64,000 nt of DNA from Neckera pumila (Eukaryota > Streptophyta > Bryopsida > Hypnales > Neckeraceae), in assembly GCA_963969595.1 (NCBI GenBank), contig OZ018413.1, forward strand, positions 4,182,711-4,246,710, in the 5' to 3' direction. The notes under the pieces were generated by a model, which saw only the letters and a list, made by a program, of their open reading frames with translations, searched no databases and was not told where the DNA came from. This document shows positions 50,066 to 61,529 of this stretch, one piece after another. Each line of letters opens with the position of its first letter. Within the stretch, counting starts at the first letter, position 1. The translations under genes and the position numbers were made by a program.

Positions 50066-50979
50066 CCCCTAAAGTCCCAAGTGTCCCTTTAGAGGACAAT
50101 TAGGATTTTGGGCAGGCTCTTGTGACCTCAATTTTTCATATCATTTTTTGAATTTTTTTTTAAAGATAGGAAATCACACCAGCTTTATGGGAATATAATT
50201 TTTTTTCAATTGGTGCCAGAAAGCAAAAGTGATGCCACTCTCTGTGTTAAATTCAATTTGTCTGGGTAGAAAAAAAATCCACAAAATATTGAATTTTTTT
50301 ATTTTATTTTATTTTTCTGAAAGAATATGTTTTTGTCTACGTAGGAAGCTTTGATCTATTCCATTTGGACTAAATATGAGACAATCTTGTTTTCCGGGCA
50401 ATCTAAGCATTTTCTTGAAAAAATAACTTGTAGGATACAATTTTTGAGTGCAATTTTCACAATTAAAAAAAAAGAATTGTTGGACAAGGTTAAATTTTTT
50501 TGCCAAACAATCTCCTCATTGGGATTATTGTGTTTTAATTCCATCTTAGAACTCTTAATGATTTACAATTTTGTTCAATCTTGGACCTACCTCTACGTAA
50601 CAATTTTATGAAGGATGAAAATTAAGTGTTTTTCTTTCAAATTTTTTTTTTCAAATTTTCAACTCAAATCTTCAACATAAGAAGCTTTAAGTTTAAACTC
50701 AGTAGTGCAAAAATCTTAAGATAAGAAGATTCAAAGCCAAAAAATCTAGGCATGGAAAGTGCAAAAAAAAAATAATTCTTCACTTTAGATGTAAACATCT
50801 TGCAATCTATGCAATCAAAGTTTTTGAAATTTCTACTACACATTCCTATACTAGTCTAGTACAAGATCCTACGGTTAGATATGCAAAAAGAATGAAAATT
50901 TTAGAAGTTTTGCACCTTGCGTTAGAAGTACCAATTTTGAGTGATTTTTGACAAAAAAAAAAGGCCTGGACTTTAGAGG
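50066..50979. mobile_element. TTAA/CCCCT-family element, A4 copy (reverse of 30149-30914)
   Basis: TTAA (50062-50065) then CCCCTAAAGTCCCAAGTGTC; at the right GGACTTTAGAGG then TTAA (50980-50983). It is 914 bp. The left end carries the GATTTTGGGCAGG block and the right end the ACCAATTTTGAGTGATTTT block. Non-coding. Confidence 0.78.
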
Positions 50980-50983
50980 TTAA

Positions 50984-51880
50984 AGATGTATATATTGGCT
51001 ATATTTTTAAATTTAAAAAAAAATCATTTTTCTAATTCTAAAGTAGTATAGAAAATTAAAAATATGAGTATTGTAAACATGCAATATAATGAGTAGGTGT
51101 TTCTTGGTATCACCCTTCTACACATTTTTTATATTTGTATAGGTCAATCTTGTTTTAAAAAACATAAAATAACATCACTTTATTCCAATTTTCATTCAAA
51201 GTACTAAATATATCAATTTTAGAATGCTTTTAGAACCATTAGCTCAAATTATGGTGCAAATTCATGAGATTTTGTTCTTTTCTTTTCTTTTCTTTTAATT
51301 TAATTTAGAAAAGAAAATGTTTTTGTTGACTAAATTTGAATTTGAAAATCTGCAAAAAATTCTGAAATCTTGTTCACTCCGTTTCTTTTTCTTAGACATC
51401 TTCTAAATGAGATTCTTGTATATGTTAGATACATCTATCAGTATCTTTGAAATTGTCATGCAGGTAACTAATCTAAATATATAACTACCCAACCAATAGT
51501 TGTAATTCCCCACAAAGTTGGATATTGCCTCTTCTACAACGTTGAATCCAACTATATTGCCCTTGTTGGACATTGACCAAAATTTTTATTCTAAATTTAG
51601 TGCAGTTTCTAAAATGTATTAACATTTCAACTATGCTCAATCCACTTGAAAGTGGTAGTTTTGGACAATTTTTGAGAAAAATAATAAAAAATTTAGGAAT
51701 TATTTCAAGCAATTTAAATGTGATTTTTAATCACTAAATCTATATTTGCTTTATATATCTGCTTTTTTTGTTTCATAAACATTCAATATTGGAAATTGGA
51801 AACTTGTCTATTTTCAAAATGATTGTTGGCTTTGGTTTGAAGAACTTGAAACTTTGCATTGACAATTTAAAATGCATCTA
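50984..51880. other. AT-rich intergenic DNA
   Basis: Includes a short TTTTC microsatellite near 51276-51296. No gene was recognised. Confidence 0.3.
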
Positions 51881-52279
51881 AGGTTGGAGCACCCATTTCT
51901 AACTAGGGACCAATGCCCAACCGGTAGTGCCCCTATTTCCAATCAAAGCTTATAATGTGTTTTTTACTCTTCTTTAAGATTGGAACTAGTAAGATCATGA
52001 CACATGTCTAAAATTATGCAGAAAGCAATAAGAAAGTAGATAGTAGGAAGCTAGTTCTTAAATGAATGGAATTGGAAGACTCTAGAGATTGGGAATTGAT
52101 TCGGAACACTTTTGGGCTCTCAAAATTCATGTGAATTTCAGTTTTGCAAAAAAAAATTCTGAAAATTTTGCAATCTTAGTAATCTCTATCTCCCTACAAA
52201 GGAAAAATCTTTATTACAATCAATTGCTCACCATCTGTGCGACAGTTGCTTACGTGATTAGGTATAGGTGGTCTAACCT
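51881..52279. mobile_element. MITE with AGGT(C/T)GGA termini, copy 2
   Basis: TA (51879-51880) then AGGTTGGAGCACCC; right end GGTGGTCTAACCT then TA (52280-52281). Full-length relative of 23373-23768, with an intact TA duplication. It is 399 bp and non-coding. Confidence 0.78.
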
Positions 52280-52281
52280 TA

Positions 52282-53042
52282 CCTCAAGGGTCTTAGAAGA
52301 CCTTGACTTGAAGTGGTGTGTTACAAGGAAGAATCTAAATACAAGACCTCAAACCACAAAACTCTTAACTCACGCTGTAACTCTCTCGCAATGAGTGACT
52401 CAATCTCTTAACTGCCACAAGGAAGGTAGAGTCCAATCCCCCATGGGAATCAATGAAGTGTTTACTTGAACTTCACCTAAATAATGGCATAATCTGTGAA
52501 GGTAAAAATTTGACCATTACCTCATGGTAATCAATTACTACATGGGAATTTGGTAATGAATTACCTTGTGATAATGGAGTATGAGAGGGACCAAATACAT
52601 CATAAAAAAGAGAGAAAATTTTGGTCTCTTTTTTTGAATATTAATTGAAATTTCTATTATTGTGTATTTTTATCTCATATTTAATTATAAAATATAACTT
52701 ATTATACACTGTATAATACATCATACAATACATTATGTACTTCTTGAAGATACGAAGTAAAAACCATGGAAAAATCGCAGAAAGACTATCCTTTATAGTT
52801 CATGAGAGTCTCACCAACGCCAATGCTTATGGGATAATGTCTACAACAAAGAACCACATGGTAAAATCACAGTTTTGGGGGAAATGTTATACTATGTGGG
52901 AAAGATACAAAAATTTCCTTCTTCATGTGTTAAGTGCTTGTTGAACTCACACTTTACCACATGGTCAACTAATGATTTCATACTTTCCCCTTTCATGAAC
53001 AGTAGAATGTGCAAAAGATAATGCTCTTTGCCTGATGCTGCA
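52282..53042. other. Intergenic DNA and HNL 3' flank
   Basis: AT-rich, with no recognised gene. It should include the HNL 3' UTR next to 53043. Confidence 0.35.
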
Positions 53043-56000
53043 TTAGGTAAAGCTTCCTACCTTATTTAGTAAGGATAAACTACGCAGCCAGCTTCTAAGA
53101 CTATTTTCTATGACAATTAATTGGGAAATTGAACCATTGCTATGCCTTCTCACCTCCAAGTCTCTAATACCGATTTGGTCGGACTTGTTCTCCAGCACCA
53201 GCTGGGAACCATCCGGATTCTCCAACACAACATCAACAGAATGATCATTCCTCCAGGTGACGACTTCCAATTTGGGCATATCAATCTTGAAAAAGTCCCG
53301 AGGAAACTCTTTCACGCCTCGACCATTCTCAATGTCAAGATACCGGAGTTTAGGACAAGGACGAAGACAGGTTGTGGGCACAATTGGCAATTGCAGCTCC
53401 ATGAGATTCTGGGTGCAGATTTGTGTAACCTCAATCTCCGTCAATTCTTTACAACCAAAAAAAGAGAGATACTCCACCTCAGACAATTCTCCCACACTGT
53501 CAGGAACAACTCGCAATCCCGAACATGCAACAACAAGTCTCTGGAGATTTTTCAACTTGCCTATGCTGTCTGGCAAGCTCTGAAGATTGTGACACCCAAA
53601 CACTTCAATTTCCACCAAGTTGATTAATTGTCCAATATCCTCTGGAAGTTCCACAATGTTGCCACAACCAAAAATTTGCAACACACGTAGGCCTCCAAAT
53701 GAACAAAGCTTTTGTATGCCAATTTGTGTGACCCCTGAGCAAGAGTCGAGATCAAGCCATTTCAAATCCCCAGAGCATTGGGAAAGGCAATCATCCACCA
53801 AAGAAGGGATGTTACACCCATACACATGAAACAACTTTAGCTTGGAATAGTGACGCATGCTTTTGCCCACTTCATGTTCAACACTTGCAACATATGGCAC
53901 ACCCAACTCCGTGGTGAGTTTCTGCATTGCCCACAAACTATAATGAGTTCTTACCAACAAACTACTCCCTCCGTCCCGAACTAAATCCATGGTTTCCTAG
54001 AAATGGTTAGATTAGTGAGTGAGTTGCTCCTATTCTCAGGGAATTGCATAGTTACTATAGTTTTTAGTCAACCCCACTAGGCTTGAAAGAATGGAAGTGA
54101 ATAGTAAAGTAGAACGTGTTGAAAAGATGCGGCGAAATTGACAAATTTCCCCTTTTTCTAACTGCTCTAGTGCTATGAAATTAACTCAATCTCCAACCAA
54201 CACTGCTTCGAAGAAGTCGGATGGCATCTTCTCAATCAAATCCGGCAATGACCGTTCATGTAACTTTGGGAATTTATTGTCAAACAGCTTTGATCAACCA
54301 CTATTGTTATTCAACTAAGGGCAATTTCATTAAAATGGCAGTATTCCAATGCCACTTTGACACTGAGCCATTTTCACCATCTAGGACTGAAATAGATTTC
54401 TGAATAGCCGTTCTGAACCATTTAGGACAGGTATAGATTTAGAATGGCCAATCTGGACTGTTTTCAAGCCATTTTAAAAAAATATCTCCATTTTAATGAA
54501 ATTGCCCATAACTCTAGTTCTGTTTGTCAATGAAGTCTTTGCTTTGTTTTGAGAGCATCATTGGCACCTGCTTACTCAAATCTACTTCAAATCAAATACA
54601 CCTTGATTGACAACTAAATGCACAAATGGCTTATGCAGGGCATTATGAACGTGACACTCAATTATCCATGCCTTTGATTGGAAGTTTGGTTGCCTTTACC
54701 ATTATAATGTAAAACACCAAATTTAATTTGGGACAAGTATATTTGGAAACCTAGGATTTATTTTGGACAGAGGGAGTACTAAATAAAGACAATTTCTTTG
54801 TAATCACATGATTTTTATAAATTCACTATCAACATAATAAACTACTCATGATACATCCTACAAGCATATAATTACCTTGAATTCCATATAGGTCTCAGAA
54901 TGATACTGATAACCATGCCACAAGTAGACAGGATGTTGGTAATCCTTCAAAACCTCCTTCAATAACATATGTCGACCCATGTCACGCAATTGTTCATGCA
55001 TGACAAACTCCCCATCGTGCACTTTGAGTAGCGACTTCTTTACCAAATTTTTCCCTGTGGAAGAACCCCAAAACCGCTCAACAAGTCTCTTCTCAACATA
55101 CTTCATTTCTGAAAATATGCAAGCAAAGTCCAAGAACATTTTCTGCTCAAGATCACCTAGATGATCGTAGCTTATTCGCAGACTGCTCCAAAGCTTGTCG
55201 TCTCTGTTGCCATCTATGCTTTGAGCTTTTTGGAGTCTCGCATGTGCATCAGCCCATATCTCCTTCCGTTGGCGAAGATCTTCGCAATTATTATCACCAA
55301 GATACTTGCCAAGCACTTCAAGGCTCAAAGGTAGTCCATTACAAAGTTGTACAATCTTGTTGGCCTCACCATGAAGCTCAGCTTTGACGTCCTCACCAAC
55401 TGCAGCAAAAGCATATTGACTAAACAACTCCAAGTCGGAGCCCTTGTGATCCTTAATCCCATCCACAGGCTCAATGACAGCCTTATATGAATCCAAGTAC
55501 TGTTGGGGCAAAATTGCGCTGTCTCGACCAGTCACTACCACTTTGCTCTCAGTCTCCAGAGCATGAAAGACCTGCAATCCCCGAAGGCAGTCTACCGAGC
55601 TCACATCGTCAACCACCACCAAGACTTTCTGCGTCAAAAAGCAATCCTTGATCATGTCCAGATGCTTCTTCTCCATACCTTTACCTTGGTCACCACAAAG
55701 TCCTTGAAGTAGTTCCTTTTGAACATCCTGAACTCCTTTTGATTTCACATTTTCAAGATAGCAAGACTTGGCGTACTTGAATGCCTGGTCGTTGTAAAAC
55801 GCTTTACTCAAGGTTGTCTTTCCAACACCCCCCATTCCAAATAAGCCGACAATAGAGTAGCTCCCCAGTAGCTCAGAAATCTTATCGATTTTGCCGTTAA
55901 TGCCAATAGGTTTCATGGAAAGATCAACTGTGATTCTCCTCATATATTCCGCAATCACCTGATCGATGCAGCTGATCAACTTGAGGTAACCTGTGTCGTT

Positions 56001-57210
56001 TGTACTTTGGGGTTTGCACACAGTCATGTGATCAGCATACGGAAGCATCACAAAATCATGACGACCTGGAAACCTTGCTGAATTTTCACGTACAACCCAC
56101 TTGCTGGTCACACCCTGGTATATGAGAACCAACATGAGTGTCCAATCAAGTAATTTGATCTCACTGAAAAAGACATTCATTTCCGTTTTCAAAAAAACAT
56201 TGAACAATTTACTTCCCAGCGGTAAGTCGAAACAATGACAGAAACACTTACAGAAATCTTTGACTCTCGTCCTTCAGCAACAACATAAAACTTGCAATCT
56301 TTGTTAACAGCGCTGAGAAAGTCGTCATGGGTGTGGGTTCTGTCCGTTCCCTCAGGTTTCAAGTAGACCACCAGTAAGCTCGTATCAACATACGGAAACC
56401 AATTACCAATCTTGATGAACCGAGAATCAGCCAAGCCAGATCCTCCATGTGGTGTTGCATAGAAAAATGCTGCCTTCAAGTTATGGAGCAAGTTCTGATA
56501 CTTCGTGTTTGCAGGATCCGAATTACGACATCTCACAACAATCTCCTTTGCAATGAGCCCTCCAAGACTGTGACAGACAAATACCACGGGGCAATCATTT
56601 TGCCCAATATTTCCCGTTGTGGAGACCATTTGGTCAAGCAAGCTCTCGCCCAATAAATACGGGCCCATGTTTCCAGCTGCTCCAGTTTTCAGTGCAGAAG
56701 AATCATAAGCCAACGAGAGAATTCTCGCGTTCGGATACTTTTCCTTGAGCCATGTTTCAGGCCAAACTTCTTTTCCGTCAGCAGTTCTCCAGGTTTTGTA
56801 ATAAGCGTTCTTCAAGTCAGCAGCTTTCACTTGAAGGCCATGCATGAACACTATCTCCACTTGTATACGTTGGCCAGGGTCAGGCTTGTGAAACTCATAG
56901 ACAGCTCCCTGGACCAGCTGCATAAGAAAAATGTATAAATTTCTTCCATGCATATGAAACAGTAATTTCCATTACTTTGGCACGGTTCAGGCCTGAAACC
57001 AAAATTTATACGTCCTAGTTTGTGGTCTGAAATTAAACCTTTGTGAAGATACATGTCACAATTATTTTGGTTTGTGGAATATGTATCGCCAATTTAACGA
57101 AATGGACGTACGAATGCCTATGGCAATTTTTAATAGCAAATGATTTTTTAGACATCCCGATAATGTACAATCAAGGAAACCCTCACCTCAGTTCCATGCC
57201 GTGATTCCAT
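53043..57210 (-). CDS. HNL-type immune receptor: alpha/beta-hydrolase, NB-ARC, LRR
   Basis: This is an intracellular NLR immune receptor whose N-terminal domain is an alpha/beta-hydrolase instead of TIR or CC. Inferred exons are 57210-57187, 56917-56252, 56114-54876 and 53921-53043, all phase 0, giving about 934 residues. Hydrolase (about 15-265): FMHGL (34-36, oxyanion region), CHSLGG with the nucleophile Ser at about 125, and ADHMTVCKP with a likely catalytic His at about 259. NB-ARC: P-loop GMGGVGKTT (about 323), kinase-2 VLVVVDDV, RNBS-B KVVVTGRDS, GLPL (NGLPLSLEVLG), and MHE (about 602) in place of MHD. LRR (about 644 onward): ELPEDIGQLINLVEIEVFGC and SLPDSIGKLKNLQRL units. The last AAGGTAGGA could be a donor to a further exon, but a stop follows five codons on. 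The first exon and start are inferred. Confidence 0.9.
53965..54776. mobile_element. Stowaway-like MITE inside the last HNL intron
   Basis: TA (53963-53964) then CTCCCTCCGTCCC; right end GGACAGAGGGAG then TA (54777-54778). It is 812 bp including a nested element at 54319-54507. It fills most of the 954-bp intron between the NB-ARC and LRR exons and leaves both splice sites intact. Its left end supplies the first codons of an apparent open frame that runs into the LRR exon; those are intronic. Confidence 0.9.
54319..54507. mobile_element. Small MITE nested in the Stowaway element
   Basis: GGGCAATTTCATTAAAATGG at the left and its exact inverse, CCATTTTAATGAAATTGCCC, at the right form a perfect 20-bp inverted repeat around 149 bp. 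The left flank is TAA and the right ATAA, compatible with a TAA duplication with one extra base. Confidence 0.75.
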
Positions 57211-59475
57211 GCTTAATGACCGGCTTGTCACCCACCAGATGAAACTTTCCCTGCAGGCGTTCTCCCATATGTTGATAGAGCACATGATTCTTAGATCTAT
57301 ACAGTTTCAAAAGAAATACTAACAACCAATTTCGCACTCAACCCGTTCATGCATCATTTGTAAAAGAACACAAAATGTCCAAATCTCTCCAGCAAGACCA
57401 TCTGTGTAAAAAGAAAAGGAAATTCCACGGAGATGGATACATACTACATAGTTTCAGATCATATGACACGATGTCGTTATCCTTCAATTCATTTTCAACA
57501 GAACACAAAAGAAAGGTCCAAACTAGCTAGTGGAATCCTAGGTCATGTGACAAATAGTCAAACGACAAGCTCAACAGTTGGTATCAGAGCTGCTAGTTGC
57601 AGCATCAACCTCAGCAAGATAGGGAAACATACCAGGAATTAAAAGACCGCAGGACCTCCAACTTCAAGTCCGATCCCTCAACACTGCAAAGTTAAAACAC
57701 GACCTTATCGATCAGTAGATGAATTTACATGTATGCACAAACTTCTTCTTTGCTAAATCATGTTTTACATCAATCCATATCGAAAGAGTTGGCAATTCAA
57801 ATTCAATAGCTGTGCAGATGGCGAGATGAACTCCACAGAAAATGGAGCAACATCTCACACTGTACAAAAGGAGAATCTCAGTGCGTATCTTGCATGTACT
57901 GAGGACTGACAAAAGAATCTTTCTGGGTACAAGGCCAAGGCAGAACATCCGCAAGCGAATCGAGAAGATTCGAAGAGTGCATATAGTTACCTCTCAGATC
58001 CGGCACCTTAATTAGGGCTCGATTGAGGCAGATCAGATCGATGTACGTACATCCGCTGTAAATCGATTCAAAGCTCTGGTTATTCTCAGCAACCCACTGC
58101 GTCACCCACCACACTTCAGCTACATATCCATAGAAGCATCGTCCAGATCATGCCCAGACAGAAATCAGAGTGGTACTCTTACGTTTGCTGGAGGCCAAGG
58201 TATTGGTATTCTTCAGATGAAAGCCCCGCGAACATACTTAATTCCCGACGAAACAACAAGGAGACCAAACTGAAATGAATTCCCACATCGAATATATATG
58301 CCTCTCAATCGATAGTCGATGTGAGCACAGATGTATGGTAGTCGCTACACCACAGATTAAAGCCCAGAGACCCACACACTTTTAAATACCCACAAGTTCC
58401 TATCACCCATGCAAACTAAGCAACAGAATTTACACACACACACTTTTACATACACAAACGTTCCTATGACTCAAGCAAACTAAGCAACGTACGCATCACA
58501 TACAACAGAGGATACAGGCTAGCTTCACGAACAGGTAGCATGAAAGAAACATCTGCAACATTGAGGAGCGATAAGCAAGAAGCAACACTGACGTTAAGCT
58601 TGAATGACGTACGGGGATATGATGATTTGAAATTCTAGATCGATAGAATGCTGGAACTTACCGAAAATTAAAAAGCGTACGCTTAGCAAGCACAACACCC
58701 AGCCCCGAGTAATGAAAACCAGAACATCCGCTGCTGAGATCCCCGTTGAGATTGAAACCGACTAATCTACCGAGGAAACCAACTCCCACTCTCAGCAAGA
58801 AACAATAGAGCTGACGGCAAAGGAATGGCGACGACGCAGACCAGATGACGACGGCCCAAGCCAACGAGACGAGCTTCCACAATCAACGCTCACCGATCTA
58901 CCCCGCTCAGATCTGCCATCTGGGGAAGTAGACAGAAAGTCCAACGATGAAATGGAACAGGAGAGAAGCAGCCAACAGGTTCCCACAAAAGCTCGAAACA
59001 CATGCAAGCGACCATAGTCTGGATCTCACTCGGAGCAAAAACGGCGGAAACGAACACAAACGTGGTACCGAACTCCCGAACTCCAGATCCCAACCCAACA
59101 CTCCACCTTTGTGGTATCGTCCAGAAATACTGGTGACAACGTACAGTTTTTGCAATTAACGAGGACACAGCCCCAAGAGTGTGGAACTTACAGAGCTACG
59201 GTAAGTTCCCAGGTGCCGAAGTCCTGTGGTAGCGACGATGCAGGAACGAGGAGAGCGTGATATGCACGTGGAGAATTTCGGTCGATGTAGCTTCGGAAGT
59301 GCAAAAGAGTCTCGAAGGCAGGAACATCAGAGTGGGGAGAGCAGAAGAATTGCAGAGTTTGGGAAAGGAGAGGGCGCCATAGCCAGTTTGAAGGAGCCAA
59401 GGACAGGGGTGTGGTTGTGAAGCTGTGACCAAGTCGTCGTAACAGTGATAGTCTGTACCTGCTTGCGTGCAGAGG
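57211..59475 (-). promoter_or_regulatory. Probable HNL leader exons and promoter region
   Basis: No protein-coding gene was recognised. On the minus strand two strong donors with the same GTAAGTTCC string lie at 58661 and 59191, each following GC-rich, pyrimidine-rich sequence. They could end alternative non-coding first exons of the HNL gene, spliced to an acceptor near the start exon (CAG just above 57240). The stretch 58680-59450 is much more GC-rich than the AT-rich surroundings. CA repeats occur near 58430. RNA support is lacking. Confidence 0.35.
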
Positions 59476-59479
59476 CAGA

Positions 59480-59815
59480 CTTCCCCACTTGAAGTTCAAT
59501 ATTATTCTATGGAGTTTTTGAGAGGATGAGCATACTGTAACAATTGCGTAACTCGGCAATGATTCGCCCCATGCCGGGAAGGCCTTATGTTTTGCTAGGT
59601 GCTCAGCAAATTTAAGGATGCTTCCCCACTTGAAGAATATGACTTTGTGAGGATGAGCATACTCTAACATTGCACTGGGCGCCCCATGCCGGGAAGGCCT
59701 TATGTTTTGCTAGGTGCTCAGCAAATTTAAGGATGCTTCCCCACTTGAAGAATATGACTTTGTGAGGATGAGCATACTCTAACATTGCACTGGGCGCCCC
59801 ATGCCGGGAAGGCAT
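59480..59815. repeat. Tandem repeat, 115-bp unit, about 2.9 copies
   Basis: CTTCCCCACTTGAAG begins at 59480, 59621 and 59736. The last two units are nearly identical and 115 bp apart; the first is diverged and 141 bp from the second. Each unit holds GAGGATGAGCATACT, CGCCCCATGCCGGGAAGG and GCTCAGCAAATTTAAGGATG. 115 is not a multiple of three, so the open frames across it shift frame and are not proteins. Confidence 0.85.
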
Positions 59816-60367
59816 TAGATAGCTGGCAGAGACTTTTAAGATATTAGCAAATTCAAGGATTCGGGTTGACTTAGGAGCCTTGTTCTCTGTACGGGTCCCC
59901 TTTTCAAGGATGCAAAATGGATTTTGCCTAATTTTCAAACAATGGTATGTGTGGACCAGGATTTTTAGCCCATCTGACCTTGTGTTTTTTCTACGCGGGG
60001 GAAAACGCAGGAACTTACTCCCTCCCGTCATGATTTTGAAGTGTCCTCAGTTTTGTTGAAATCTTCTGAAACCCATTTCCGAGCAACATCGAGGGTACTG
60101 GCAACAAGAGACGGAACGCTGGTGCCAACACCTCTGATGGATGGACGCGGGTTTCCACAAGATTTCACCGATGGTAAGATATTGAAAGAAGCGAGCGAGT
60201 GAACAAGCTGACAACGAGAGAATTTGTTAACTCCAAGCCTACGCTAACTTCCAATAGCATCAAATTGAAAGAAAACATTCGCCAAGCGCATCAGATCAAA
60301 GAACTCATGATACTGTACCCTCCGAGATCTGGAATTGCTAAGCACCCCCAGCCTGTCGCAAGTCTAA
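59816..60367. other. Intergenic DNA
   Basis: Mixed-composition stretch between the tandem repeat and the TTAA element cluster. No gene was recognised. Confidence 0.3.
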
Positions 60368-60595
60368 AGTACCAAAGTCCCTTAGGGGACACTTGGGATT
60401 TTGGGCAGGATCGTGCAACTTGATATTTAGACCTGATTTTTTGAAACTTTTTTGGAAGATAGGAAATCGCATTAGCTTTCTAAAAATATATAATTTTTTT
60501 TTCAATTGATGCTCAGGAGCAAAAATTATGCCATCCCAAGTCAAAAAAGCAATTCGCAAGGCAAAAAGAAAAAAAAAAAAAAAAATGAATTGAAT
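60368..60595. mobile_element. Truncated TTAA/CCCCT element (A4 left part)
   Basis: Starts TACCAAAGTCCCTTAGGGGA with ATTTTGGGCAGG soon after, as in 50066-50979, and stops at the TTAA of the next element. The CCCCTAAAG end itself is missing. Confidence 0.5.
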
Positions 60596-60599
60596 TTAA

Positions 60600-61517
60600 C
60601 CCCTAAAGTCCCATTGTCCCATCAGGAGACAAAATGTATTTCGGGCAAGCTACTACAGCTTCAATATTCATCATTATTTTTTGAAACTTTTTGTGAAGAT
60701 TGAAAAAGACATTAACTTTATGGGAATATCATTTTTTATTTCAATCAAAGCCCGAAAGCAAAAGTTATGGCACAAAAGGTCCTTTTTTTGGTGCGGCGGG
60801 TAGAAATCTTCTCACACAAATTTTTTTTTTAAATTTCAAAAAATTATTTTCTCGTAGATTGTATTTTTATCTATGTGGGAAGCTTTTGATTCATTCCATT
60901 TGGATTTTTTATGTGAAAGTTATGGACAATCTTATTTTTCGAGCAGTTAGGGCATCTTCTTGAAAAAACAACTTGTAGGACTTATTTTTGAATGCAATTT
61001 TCACATTTTTTCAAATATAACTCGACAAGGCTGAGTTTTCTTGCTAAAACAATCTCACCATTGGAATTATAGTGTTTTAATTCCATCTTAGGGTTATTGA
61101 CAATTTAGTTTTTCTTTCAATCTTGGACCTACTTCTACCTAACAATTTTTCAAATAAATGAAAATCAAGTGTGTTTTTTTGGAATTTTTTTTCCTAGATT
61201 CTTAATTCAATTATTCAACATAAAAAAATATAGATTCAAAGTCCTTTGTGCAAATTATTTTTACAAGTGGAGGTCAAAGTCATCTAAAATTACAAGTTAG
61301 TGTTCAAAAAATCAAAATTTTCCAACTTTGATTGCTAATTCTTCTAATCTATATGGTCATATTTTATGAAATTTTTACCTTGTGATCTGAGATAAGTTAA
61401 GTACAAGATCCTATGGTCAAATTCTAAAAAAGAAAAATTCTCTTTTCTTAGATGAATGTAGCAAAAGTAGCAATTTTTAGTCGTTTTTGACACAAAAATG
61501 CCTTGAGACTTTAGTGG
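60600..61517. mobile_element. TTAA/CCCCT-family element, A4 copy
   Basis: TTAA (60596-60599) then CCCCTAAAGTCCCATTGTCC; right end GAGACTTTAGTGG then TTAA (61518-61521). It is 918 bp and non-coding. It matches 50066-50979 in the same orientation. Confidence 0.78.
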
Positions 61518-61529
61518 TTAAAAAAATTA

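Noticed and set aside
53922..53990. LRR protein starting at the ATG at 53990
   Set aside because: The first dozen codons come from the Stowaway end; the exon more likely starts at 53921 after ATGCAG, in phase with the NB-ARC exon.
59188..60031. Minus-strand frames with repeated residues (LEYAHPHKVIFF...)
   Set aside because: The repeat arises from a 115-bp tandem DNA repeat that shifts frame in each unit; not protein conservation.
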